A model generated the notes under the pieces. The model was not told where the DNA came from and searched no databases. It was given only the letters and a program-made list of their open reading frames with translations. DNA of 7,582 nt from Minthousia sp045628125 (GTDB lineage: Bacteria > Bacteroidota > Bacteroidia > Bacteroidales > Bacteroidaceae): contig JAZQPA010000102.1 of NCBI GenBank assembly GCA_045628125.1, positions 1 to 7,582 on the forward strand, written 5' to 3'. The first letter of the stretch is position 1; each line of letters starts with the position of its first letter. Both the position numbers and the translations under genes were made by a program. This document shows, piece after piece, positions 1 through 6,662 of the stretch.

Positions 1-1115
1 TTGGATTCGCCGTAATAGTAATTGCTCAGAATGGTACTGAAGGCAAACATCAGCACAGTACAGGCAATGAACAGGGAACCGGAATTACCGATATGCTCGC
101 TTAATGCTCTTTGAGTCAATTGGATACCGTTGGCTGTTCCATCCAATGGAATTGGGCTCAGCAGGATGATAAACGCCGTACAGGTACAGATAACTAAGGT
201 ATCCACGAATACACCGAATGCCTGAATCAATCCCTGTTTCACGGGGTGGGAGATGTGGGCTGTAGCCGCTACATTTGGTGATGTACCCATACCGGCCTCG
301 TTGCTGTACAATCCGCGACGGATGCCCTGGGCTAATGCCGCACCTATTCCGCCACCTACAGCCGCTTTCATGCTGAATGCCTGAGACACAATCTGTTCGA
401 TGATGCCAGGCAACTTACCCGCATTCAGTACCACCACGGTAATGGCCAGCAGAATATAGATGGATGCCATGACGGGAACAATCACACTGGAAGCGCGGAT
501 GATGCGGTGCAAACCTCCGAATATAATAAATAAGGTGCCCACAAATAGGAAAAGTCCTATGTACACGGGACTGATATGGAACGATTCCTGTACAGCAGCA
601 CAGATGGTATTGCTGTGTACGGTATTATAGGAAACACCAAAGCATGCCGCACTCAAAACCGCAAAGAACATGGCCAAACCTCTTTGCTTGGAACCATGCA
701 GCATGTAGTAGGCAGGGCCACCAATGAAACCGTCACCCTTTTTCACCTTATATAATTGGGCCAATGTACACTCAAAGAAGGAAATGGCAGAACCCAACAG
801 GGCGGTAATCCACATCCAGAACACGGAACCGGCACCACCGATAGCCAACGCTGTTGCCACACCTGCCAGGTTTCCCGTACCCACACGACCTGCCAGTGAT
901 ACGATAAATGCCTGAAGCGATGAGACATGACGCTGACCTTTCTGCGGCTTCTGGCCTTTGGAAAGAATCAGTTGAAACATCTCCCGGATCATGCGGAACT
1001 GCACAAAACGGCTCTTGATGGTAAACAGAATGGCGCATACCAGCAGCAGAGTCATCAGCAGATATGACCAGATAATATCGTTGGCCGTGCCAACCAGTTG
1101 ATTCAGTAGTTCCAT
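1..1115 (-). CDS. Sodium:alanine/glycine symporter, AGCS family (C-terminus cut by window edge)
   Basis: This is an inner-membrane secondary transporter predicted to import alanine or glycine with sodium. Translation of the minus strand from the ATG at 1115 gives 371 open codons running off the left edge, so the C-terminal part (the family is usually about 450-550 residues) is missing. Two family signatures are visible: a glycine-rich G-T-G-N motif with Asn at about residue 82, followed by L-A-G-V-A and a tryptophan-containing membrane segment, and G-L-Y-S-N-E-A-G-M-G around residues 268-277, followed by H-P-V and Q-G. The visible end reaches S-N-Y-Y-Y-G-E. Hydrophobic segments recur throughout, starting at about residues 15-35. 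It lies 14 bases after the stop of the acyltransferase gene, so the two are probably co-transcribed; no promoter is evident in the gap. Family membership is secure; substrate (alanine or glycine) is inferred from the family. Confidence 0.93.
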   Translation of the reverse strand, partial: MELLNQLVGTANDIIWSYLLMTLLLVCAILFTIKSRFVQFRMIREMFQLILSKGQKPQKGQRHVSSLQAFIVSLAGRVGTGNLAGVATALAIGGAGSVFWMWITALLGSAISFFECTLAQLYKVKKGDGFIGGPAYYMLHGSKQRGLAMFFAVLSAACFGVSYNTVHSNTICAAVQESFHISPVYIGLFLFVGTLFIIFGGLHRIIRASSVIVPVMASIYILLAITVVVLNAGKLPGIIEQIVSQAFSMKAAVGGGIGAALAQGIRRGLYSNEAGMGTSPNVAATAHISHPVKQGLIQAFGVFVDTLVICTCTAFIILLSPIPLDGTANGIQLTQRALSEHIGNSGSLFIACTVLMFAFSTILSNYYYGES

Positions 1116-1129
1116 GCGTGTTTAATGTT

Positions 1130-2080
1130 TTATTTCCATTTTCCGATCAGTACCGGAGCATATTTCTTGCACAGGCTGATGAAAGGACAGAATACGGTAA
1201 TCAGTCCCACTGCCACCAGGAAGGATACCAGTCCATGAGTAAGATGCTCGTGAAGCGGCCACAAGATGCTCTGATGAACTGCAAATATCAGCAATGTACC
1301 CTCGGAAATGAGCTGTATGTTCTTGTTTGCCTTACGGAAAACAATAGAGGTCAGGATGAAAAGCGACAGCGACATCAGTCCTGCAGTCAGATAGAACAAC
1401 AGGGCATTATCGCCAGGATGGCAACGGAAAATGTTCACTCCGCCATTCATGGTGGTAAAATAACCTGCTGTTATAAATATACCTATTAATATAACCAAAC
1501 TGAATAAAGGATTCAGCTTATTCAGGCAGTTCTGCACCTTGTAGTCCTTTACCACCGATCCCAGTGCAAAGAACGGGTAACATTCAGCCACGGTCCACAA
1601 CTGGAAGTAGTTGGTGTCGGCCTTCATCCATTCCGTGCCGTTCATAAAGAAACATAGAATCATAATAGGAATGGCGATAAACTGAGCCAACTTTCGGGGA
1701 AGTGCCGTAAACAGCAAACGACTGAAAAACAGCGCCCAAAGGAACCATAACGGACGGCAAGCCATACTCAGATTCCACTGCAATCCCAATACCATGCTCA
1801 AAGGATAATCGGCATTGTATTCACCGGTTAAATAGCTGTAAATCAACAGATAAATATTGAATAGTATATAAGGAACCAACAGGCATTTAGCCGAATTTTG
1901 CAGTTCCTGAGGCAATGCTCTCCGTTTTTGTAGGAATCCTGATATCAGAAAAAAGAAAGGCATGTGGAAAGAGAAAATATAACCCATATACGGGCTGCGC
2001 ATATGACCAAACACCACTAGGAAGATGGCTATGCATTTTGCCCAATCTATCCATTCCAAACGATTCACAATTGTTTTCAT
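1130..2080 (-). CDS. Acyltransferase family 3 membrane protein (putative O-acetyltransferase)
   Basis: A 316-residue polytopic membrane protein of the acyltransferase-3 family (OafA/WecH/YcfT-like), which usually moves acetyl or similar groups onto sugars or other envelope molecules. The N-terminus shows the family pattern: I-D-W-A-K at 11-15, then a hydrophobic run ending in V-V-F-G-H with the likely catalytic His26. It is followed by H-M-P-F-F-F-L-I-S-G-F-L and later P-L-W-F-L-W-A-L-F-F, both typical of the family. About eight to ten hydrophobic segments follow, and there is no extra periplasmic SGNH domain. The frame stays open upstream to 2227, but I chose the ATG at 2080: the family homology begins here, an AAAGGA box lies just before it, and a candidate promoter at 2099-2106 lies inside the longer version. 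It is the first gene of a minus-strand pair with the AGCS symporter; no functional link between them is apparent. The acceptor substrate cannot be deduced. Confidence 0.85.
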   Translation of the reverse strand: MKTIVNRLEWIDWAKCIAIFLVVFGHMRSPYMGYIFSFHMPFFFLISGFLQKRRALPQELQNSAKCLLVPYILFNIYLLIYSYLTGEYNADYPLSMVLGLQWNLSMACRPLWFLWALFFSRLLFTALPRKLAQFIAIPIMILCFFMNGTEWMKADTNYFQLWTVAECYPFFALGSVVKDYKVQNCLNKLNPLFSLVILIGIFITAGYFTTMNGGVNIFRCHPGDNALLFYLTAGLMSLSLFILTSIVFRKANKNIQLISEGTLLIFAVHQSILWPLHEHLTHGLVSFLVAVGLITVFCPFISLCKKYAPVLIGKWK

Positions 2081-2083
2081 GCT

Positions 2084-2089
2084 TCCTTT
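2084..2089 (-). promoter_or_regulatory. Ribosome binding site of the acyltransferase gene
   Basis: Read on the minus strand this is AAAGGA, three bases before the ATG at 2080. The spacing is shorter than ideal. It supports the 2080 start over the longer open frame and is the only recognisable Shine-Dalgarno-like site immediately before a chosen start codon in the window. Weak Shine-Dalgarno use is normal in Bacteroidetes. Confidence 0.5.
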
Positions 2090-2098
2090 ATTTTTTTG

Positions 2099-2106
2099 CA
2101 AATGTA
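2099..2106 (-). promoter_or_regulatory. Candidate Bacteroidetes -7 element for the acyltransferase-symporter unit
   Basis: The minus strand reads TACATTTG, an exact match to the Bacteroidetes primary sigma -7 consensus TAnnTTTG. It ends 18 bases before the acyltransferase ATG, which would give a very short leader. I see no TTTG at the expected -33 spacing; the nearest upstream TTTG is about 33 bases away, so the call rests on the -7 box and its position alone. Confidence 0.5.
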
Positions 2107-2151
2107 GTAAAAAAAACGTTCTTGATACCCCGAGAATTTCAAAAAAAGCAC

Positions 2152-2159
2152 TAACTTTG
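2152..2159 (+). promoter_or_regulatory. Candidate Bacteroidetes -7 element for carB copy 1
   Basis: TAACTTTG matches the Bacteroidetes -7 consensus TAnnTTTG exactly and is followed by TCCCG, a common continuation in these promoters. It ends 49 bases before the carB-1 ATG at 2209, leaving an A+T-rich leader of about 40 bases with no Shine-Dalgarno site. No clear -33 TTTG is seen at the usual 19-21 base spacing. With the opposing element at 2099-2106 it makes 2081-2208 a divergent promoter region. I see no pyrimidine or arginine attenuator hairpin and no clear operator palindrome in the leader. Confidence 0.6.
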
Positions 2160-2208
2160 TCCCGATTAAACCTATTGGTGTTGTTAAAGTAATAAAAAAC
2201 CAAATAAT

Positions 2209-5200
2209 ATGCAGAAGAAATTGACAAAAGTTCTGGTTCTTGGCTCTGGTGCCTTGAAGATTGGTCAGGCAGGTGAGTTTGACTATTCAGGTTCTCAGGC
2301 TTTGAAGGCTTTGCGCGAGGAGGGTATCAGCTCAGTGCTGGTAAATCCTAACATTGCAACCATTCAGACAAGTGAGGGTATTGCTGACAAGGTTTATTTC
2401 CAGCCTATCACTCCTCATTTTATTACAGAAATTATCAAGAAGGAGCGTCCTGACGGTATCATGCTGGCATGGGGCGGTCAGACCGGTTTGAACGTTGGTA
2501 CTGCTTTGTATCAGAATGGTGTTCTGGCTGAGTATGGCGTTCAGGTTCTGGGTACTTCTGTCGAGGCTATCATGAACACTGAGGACCGTGACCTGTTCGT
2601 TAAGGAATTGGATAAGGCTGATCTGAAGACTCCTGTTTCTGAGGCTTGCGAGACCATGGAGGCTGCAGTTGCTGCTGCCCGCCGCATCGGTTATCCTATC
2701 ATGATCCGTTCTGCATATGCATTGGGTGGTCTTGGTTCCGGCGTTTGCCCTACCGAGGAGAAGTTTAAGGAAATTGCTGAGAGTGCCTTCACTTTCGCTC
2801 CTCAGGTATTGGTTGAGGAGAGCTTGAAGGGCTGGAAGGAAATCGAGTTTGAGGTAATCCGTGACGCTAACGATCACTGCTTCACTGTTGCCAGCATGGA
2901 GAACTTCGACCCACTGGGTATCCATACCGGTGAGTCTATCGTAGTGGCTCCTACCTGTTCTCTGACCAAGGAGCAGGTTACCATGCTGCAGGAAATCGGT
3001 GTAAAGTGCGTACGTCATTTGAATATTGTAGGTGAGTGTAACATCCAGTTTGCTTTCAATGCACAGACCAACGACTACCGTATCATTGAGATCAACGCAC
3101 GTCTGAGCCGTTCTTCTGCTTTGGCTTCTAAGGCTACCGGTTATCCATTGGCATTCGTTGCTGCTAAGATTGCATTGGGTTATACTTTGGATCAGATTGG
3201 CGAGATGGGTACTCCTAACTCTGCTTATGTGGCTCCATCTATCGATTATATGATCTGTAAGATTCCTCGTTGGGACTTGACCAAGTTTGCCGGTGTTAGC
3301 CGTCTGATCGGTTCTTCCATGAAGTCTGTAGGTGAGATTATGTCTATTGGCCGCAGCTTCGAGGAGATGATCCAGAAGGGTTTGCGTATGATTGGCCAGG
3401 GCATGCACGGTTTCGTAGGTAATGACCACACCAAGTTCGACAACCTGGAGGAGGAGTTGCAGAACCCAACCGATTTGCGTATCTTCGCTATTGCTCAGGC
3501 ATTGGAGGAGGGTTATACCCCAGAGCGCATTGAGGAACTGACCAAGATTGACGTATGGTTCCTGAACCGTATGAAGCATATTGTTGACCTGAAGCACGAG
3601 CTGCAGGCATTCAACAGCCTGGATGAGATTTCTGACGAGAAGATGCGCGAGGTTAAGGCTGCAGGTTTCTCTGACTTCCAGATTGCCCGTTTCGTTCTGA
3701 AACCAGAGGGCAGCATGGAGAAGGCTAACCTGGAGGTTCGCAAGAACCGTAAGACCCGTGGCATTCTGCCAACCGTTCGCCGTATCGAGACCGTAGGTGG
3801 TGAGCATCCTGAGTTGACCAACTATCTGTACTTCACTTATCTGGGTCAGGTAGAGCCAACCAATGCTGACACACTGACCACTGAGGAGTGGAAGAAGACT
3901 TGCCTGGATCCTCAGGATCACAGCATCGAGTGGTATCACAATGAGAAGTCAGTTATCGTATTGGGTTCCGGTGCTTACCGTATCGGTTCTTCAGTAGAGT
4001 TTGACTGGTGCTCAGTAAATGCCATCAACACTGCGCGCAAGTTGGGCTACAAGTCTATCATGATCAACTATAACCCTGAGACCGTATCTACCGACTACGA
4101 TATGTGCGACCGTCTGTATTTCGACGAGCTTTCACTGGAGCGTGTACTGGATGTTATCGACTTGGAGCAGCCTAAGGGTGTTATCGTATCTGTAGGTGGT
4201 CAGATTCCAAACAACCTGGCAATGAAGCTGTACCGTCAGGGTGTTCCTGTACTGGGTACTTCACCTATTAATATTGACCGTGCTGAAAATCGCGATAAGT
4301 TCTCAGCTATGTTGGATAAGTTGGGCATCGACCAGCCAGCTTGGCGTGCACTGACCAGCATGGATGATATCAAGGAGTTCATTGATCAGGTAGGTTATCC
4401 TGTATTGGTTCGTCCTTCTTACGTACTTTCAGGTGCTGCCATGAATGTTTGCTACAACGATGACCAGTTGGAGCGCTTCCTGGGCATGGCTACCGAGGTT
4501 TCTAAGGACTTCCCTGTAGTTGTATCTCAGTTCATGCTGGATACCAAGGAAATCGAGTTTGATGCTGTAGCTGATAAGGGCGAGGTGGTAGAGTATGCTA
4601 TCTCTGAGCATGTAGAGTATGCCGGTGTTCACTCTGGCGATGCTACCATGGTATTCCCAGCACAGAATATCTACTTCAGCACTGTACGTCAGATTAAGAA
4701 GATTGCACGCCGCATTGCAGCTGAGCTGAACATCAGCGGTCCATTCAATATCCAGTTCCTGGCTAAGAACCGCGAGGTTAAGGTTATCGAGTGTAACCTG
4801 CGTGCTTCACGTTCATTCCCATTCGTAAGTAAGATTCTGAAGCGCAACTTCATCGAGACTGCTACCAAGATTATGCTGGATGCTCCATATTCTCGTCCTG
4901 ATAAGGGTGAGTTCGATATCGACCGCATCGGTGTTAAGGCTTCTCAGTTCTCATTCAACCGTCTGAGCAATGCTGACCCTGTTCTGGGTGTGGACATGAG
5001 CTCTACCGGTGAGGTTGGTTGCTTGGGTGACGATATGAACGAGGCTATGCTGAACGCATTGATTGCAACAGGCTACCGCCTCCCAACCAAGAAGAACATC
5101 CTGTTGTCTTCCGGCGGTGCTAAGGCTAAGGTTCAGTTGCTTGAGCCAGCACAGCAGTTGGTAAAGAAGGGCTTCAATATCTACGCAACTGGAGGTACCG

Positions 5201-5496
5201 CTGCCTTCCTGAAGGAGAACGGTGTTGAGTGTACCAAGGTTTGCTGGCCAGATGAGGAAGGCGAGAACAATGTAGTGGATATGATTGCCGCTCATACATT
5301 CGACCTTATCATCAATATTCCGAAGAACCAGACAAAGCGCGAGCTGACCAACGGATACCGCATCCGTCGCGACGCCATCGACCACAACACTCCGCTGATG
5401 ACCAATGCCCGACTGGCTAAAGCATTTATCGAAGCTGTTTGTGCTATGGATTTGGAAGACATTAAGATTAAGAGTTGGCAAGAATACAACAATTAA
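2209..5496 (+). CDS. carB: Carbamoyl-phosphate synthase large subunit, copy 1 (complete, eukaryote-like)
   Basis: Cytosolic synthetase subunit that makes carbamoyl phosphate from bicarbonate, ammonia and two ATP for arginine and pyrimidine synthesis. At 1095 residues it is slightly longer than the usual ~1070. Order: carboxyphosphate ATP-grasp half (about 1-400), linker/oligomerisation region (400-575), carbamoyl-phosphate ATP-grasp half (about 580-935), MGS-like allosteric domain (about 960-1095). Residues expected for catalysis are present in both halves: Arg167, the glycine loop 173-178, His239, Gln280, Glu294, Asn296, Arg298 and Arg301; then Arg735, Asp811, Glu861, Asn863, Arg865 and Arg868. 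Motifs such as I-G-S-S-V-E-F-D-W (592-600) and V-L-S-G-A-A-M match animal CAD/CPS1 rather than E. coli CarB, from memory. It has its own upstream promoter candidate and a terminator four bases after its stop, so it seems to be transcribed separately from carA-carB2. The start is the first ATG and agrees with the family N-terminus. Its pathway role is not decided by the sequence. Confidence 0.97.
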   Translation: MQKKLTKVLVLGSGALKIGQAGEFDYSGSQALKALREEGISSVLVNPNIATIQTSEGIADKVYFQPITPHFITEIIKKERPDGIMLAWGGQTGLNVGTALYQNGVLAEYGVQVLGTSVEAIMNTEDRDLFVKELDKADLKTPVSEACETMEAAVAAARRIGYPIMIRSAYALGGLGSGVCPTEEKFKEIAESAFTFAPQVLVEESLKGWKEIEFEVIRDANDHCFTVASMENFDPLGIHTGESIVVAPTCSLTKEQVTMLQEIGVKCVRHLNIVGECNIQFAFNAQTNDYRIIEINARLSRSSALASKATGYPLAFVAAKIALGYTLDQIGEMGTPNSAYVAPSIDYMICKIPRWDLTKFAGVSRLIGSSMKSVGEIMSIGRSFEEMIQKGLRMIGQGMHGFVGNDHTKFDNLEEELQNPTDLRIFAIAQALEEGYTPERIEELTKIDVWFLNRMKHIVDLKHELQAFNSLDEISDEKMREVKAAGFSDFQIARFVLKPEGSMEKANLEVRKNRKTRGILPTVRRIETVGGEHPELTNYLYFTYLGQVEPTNADTLTTEEWKKTCLDPQDHSIEWYHNEKSVIVLGSGAYRIGSSVEFDWCSVNAINTARKLGYKSIMINYNPETVSTDYDMCDRLYFDELSLERVLDVIDLEQPKGVIVSVGGQIPNNLAMKLYRQGVPVLGTSPINIDRAENRDKFSAMLDKLGIDQPAWRALTSMDDIKEFIDQVGYPVLVRPSYVLSGAAMNVCYNDDQLERFLGMATEVSKDFPVVVSQFMLDTKEIEFDAVADKGEVVEYAISEHVEYAGVHSGDATMVFPAQNIYFSTVRQIKKIARRIAAELNISGPFNIQFLAKNREVKVIECNLRASRSFPFVSKILKRNFIETATKIMLDAPYSRPDKGEFDIDRIGVKASQFSFNRLSNADPVLGVDMSSTGEVGCLGDDMNEAMLNALIATGYRLPTKKNILLSSGGAKAKVQLLEPAQQLVKKGFNIYATGGTAAFLKENGVECTKVCWPDEEGENNVVDMIAAHTFDLIINIPKNQTKRELTNGYRIRRDAIDHNTPLMTNARLAKAFIEAVCAMDLEDIKIKSWQEYNN

Positions 5497-5500
5497 TATC

Positions 5501-5536
5501 AAAAGGCTGAGGGATAGTCCCCTCAGCCTTTTTTTT
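5501..5536 (+). terminator. Intrinsic terminator after carB copy 1
   Basis: A near-perfect hairpin begins four bases after the carB-1 stop. The stem core GGCTGAGGG (5505-5513) pairs with CCCTCAGCC (5520-5528) and is extended by four A-T pairs (5501-5504 with 5529-5532). The loop is six bases, and an eight-T tract runs from 5529 to 5536. G+C-rich stem plus T tract is a textbook rho-independent terminator for plus-strand transcription. It separates carB-1 from carA. Confidence 0.93.
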
Positions 5537-5583
5537 GGAGTGACAATTTGAGAGTAAAATATAATAGTATATATAGTATTACA
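5537..5583 (+). promoter_or_regulatory. A+T-rich carA leader, presumed promoter region
   Basis: Only 47 bases separate the terminator T tract from the carA ATG. They contain GGAG (5537-5540), a TTTG (5547-5550) that could serve as a -33 element, and a run of alternating A and T (about 5559-5580). No TAnnTTTG -7 box is present; the best A+T-rich matches are poor and would leave almost no leader. carA must be transcribed either from a non-consensus promoter here or by read-through of the preceding hairpin. Confidence 0.3.
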
Positions 5584-6660
5584 ATGAGAAAAGTAACATT
5601 GATCCTGGACGATGGAACCCAGTTCCATGGTGAAAGTTTCGGATACGACAAGCCGGTTGCGGGCGAGGTGGTATTCAACACTGCCATGATGGGTTACCCT
5701 GAGAGTTTGACCGACCCATCCTATGCCGGTCAGCTGATGGCACTTACTTACCCTTTGGTAGGTAACTACGGTGTTCCTGCATTCTCTTTGGAGGAGAACG
5801 GTATTCCAACCTTCATGGAGAGCAGCCGCATCTGGGCAGAAGCCATCATAGTAAGCGACTACAGCACGGAGTTCAGTCACTGGAACGCCAAGGAGAGTCT
5901 GGCCGACTGGCTGAAGCGTGAGCAGGTTCCCGGCATCACCGGCATCGACACCCGCGAGCTGACTAAAGTGCTGCGCGAGCATGGTGTGATGATGGGTAAG
6001 ATTGTGTTCGACGATGAGCCTGAGAACATTCCTTACGCCAACTACAGCGGTGTGAACTTTGTGGATAAGGTGAGCTGCAAGGAGATCATCCGTTACAACG
6101 AGGGTGCGGAAAAGAAGGTGGTTCTGGTGGATTGTGGTGTTAAGGCCAACATTCTGCGCTGCCTGCTGAAGCGTGGTGTTGAGGTGATTCGTGTGCCTTG
6201 GAACTACGACTTCAATGAACTGGAGTTCGATGGACTTTTCCTGGCCAATGGTCCAGGCGACCCTGACACCTGCGAGGATGCTGTGGTTAACATCCGCAAG
6301 TTCCTGGCTAATCCAGTGATACGTCCATGTATGGGTATCTGTATGGGAAACCAGTTGCTGTCAAAGGCAGCCGGTGCCACCATCTATAAACTGAAGTACG
6401 GACACCGTTCTCACAACCAACCGGTTCGTATGATTGGCACCAACAAGTGCTTCATTACTAGTCAGAATCACGGATATGCCGTGGACGACGAGACCCTGTC
6501 GGCTGATTGGGAGCCATTATTCGTGAATATGAACGATAATTCCAATGAGGGAATCCGCCACAAGGTAAATCCTTGGTTCTCTGCCCAGTTCCATCCCGAG
6601 GCAGCCAGCGGTCCTGTGGATACCGAGTTCCTATTTGATGACTTCGTAAAACTGTTGTGA
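5584..6660 (+). CDS. carA: Carbamoyl-phosphate synthase small (glutaminase) subunit
   Basis: Cytosolic subunit that hydrolyses glutamine and passes ammonia to the large subunit. The 358-residue protein has the CarA N-terminal domain (about 1-150, with G-E-V-V-F-N-T-A-M, G-Y-P-E-S-L-T-D-P-S-Y-A-G-Q and Y-P-L-V-G-N-Y-G) and a class I glutamine amidotransferase domain (about 175-358). The catalytic triad is intact: Cys253 in G-I-C-M-G-N-Q, His337 and Glu339 in Q-F-H-P-E, so it should be an active glutaminase, unlike CPS1 of mammals. Asn replaces the common His in G-I-C-x-G-H-Q. The later motif S-N-E-G-I and the Q-F-H-P-E context resemble animal CAD. I chose the ATG at 5584 because family similarity begins there; a TTG at 5548 in frame would add 12 residues and has GGAG seven bases before it, but those residues look unlike CarA. 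Its stop is 2 bases from the second carB, indicating one transcript. Confidence 0.96.
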   Translation: MRKVTLILDDGTQFHGESFGYDKPVAGEVVFNTAMMGYPESLTDPSYAGQLMALTYPLVGNYGVPAFSLEENGIPTFMESSRIWAEAIIVSDYSTEFSHWNAKESLADWLKREQVPGITGIDTRELTKVLREHGVMMGKIVFDDEPENIPYANYSGVNFVDKVSCKEIIRYNEGAEKKVVLVDCGVKANILRCLLKRGVEVIRVPWNYDFNELEFDGLFLANGPGDPDTCEDAVVNIRKFLANPVIRPCMGICMGNQLLSKAAGATIYKLKYGHRSHNQPVRMIGTNKCFITSQNHGYAVDDETLSADWEPLFVNMNDNSNEGIRHKVNPWFSAQFHPEAASGPVDTEFLFDDFVKLL

Positions 6661-6662
6661 TT

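Noticed and set aside
1118..1489. A 123-codon plus-strand frame opposite the acyltransferase gene.
   Set aside because: Antisense to a well-supported membrane-protein gene; its composition has no family features and there is no promoter or ribosome site.
2160..2208. A possible riboswitch or attenuator in the carB-1 leader.
   Set aside because: Only about 49 bases, A+T-rich, without a stable hairpin or T-tract terminator before the start codon.
2081..2227. An N-terminal extension of the acyltransferase up to an ATG at 2227.
   Set aside because: It would overlap carB-1 and contain the candidate promoter and ribosome site; the extra 49 residues have no family similarity, whereas residue 1 of the shorter form fits the family start.
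2332..3939. A 535-codon open frame on the minus strand opposite carB-1.
   Set aside because: It lies wholly antisense to a conserved gene, has no promoter or ribosome site, and its translation shows no recognisable domain. Strong codon bias in carB-1, which avoids codons that would read as antisense stops, explains such a long shadow frame.
4951..5982. A 343-codon minus-strand open frame spanning the end of carB-1, the terminator and the start of carA.
   Set aside because: It overlaps two well supported genes and a terminator, and has no protein-family features; it is a shadow frame.
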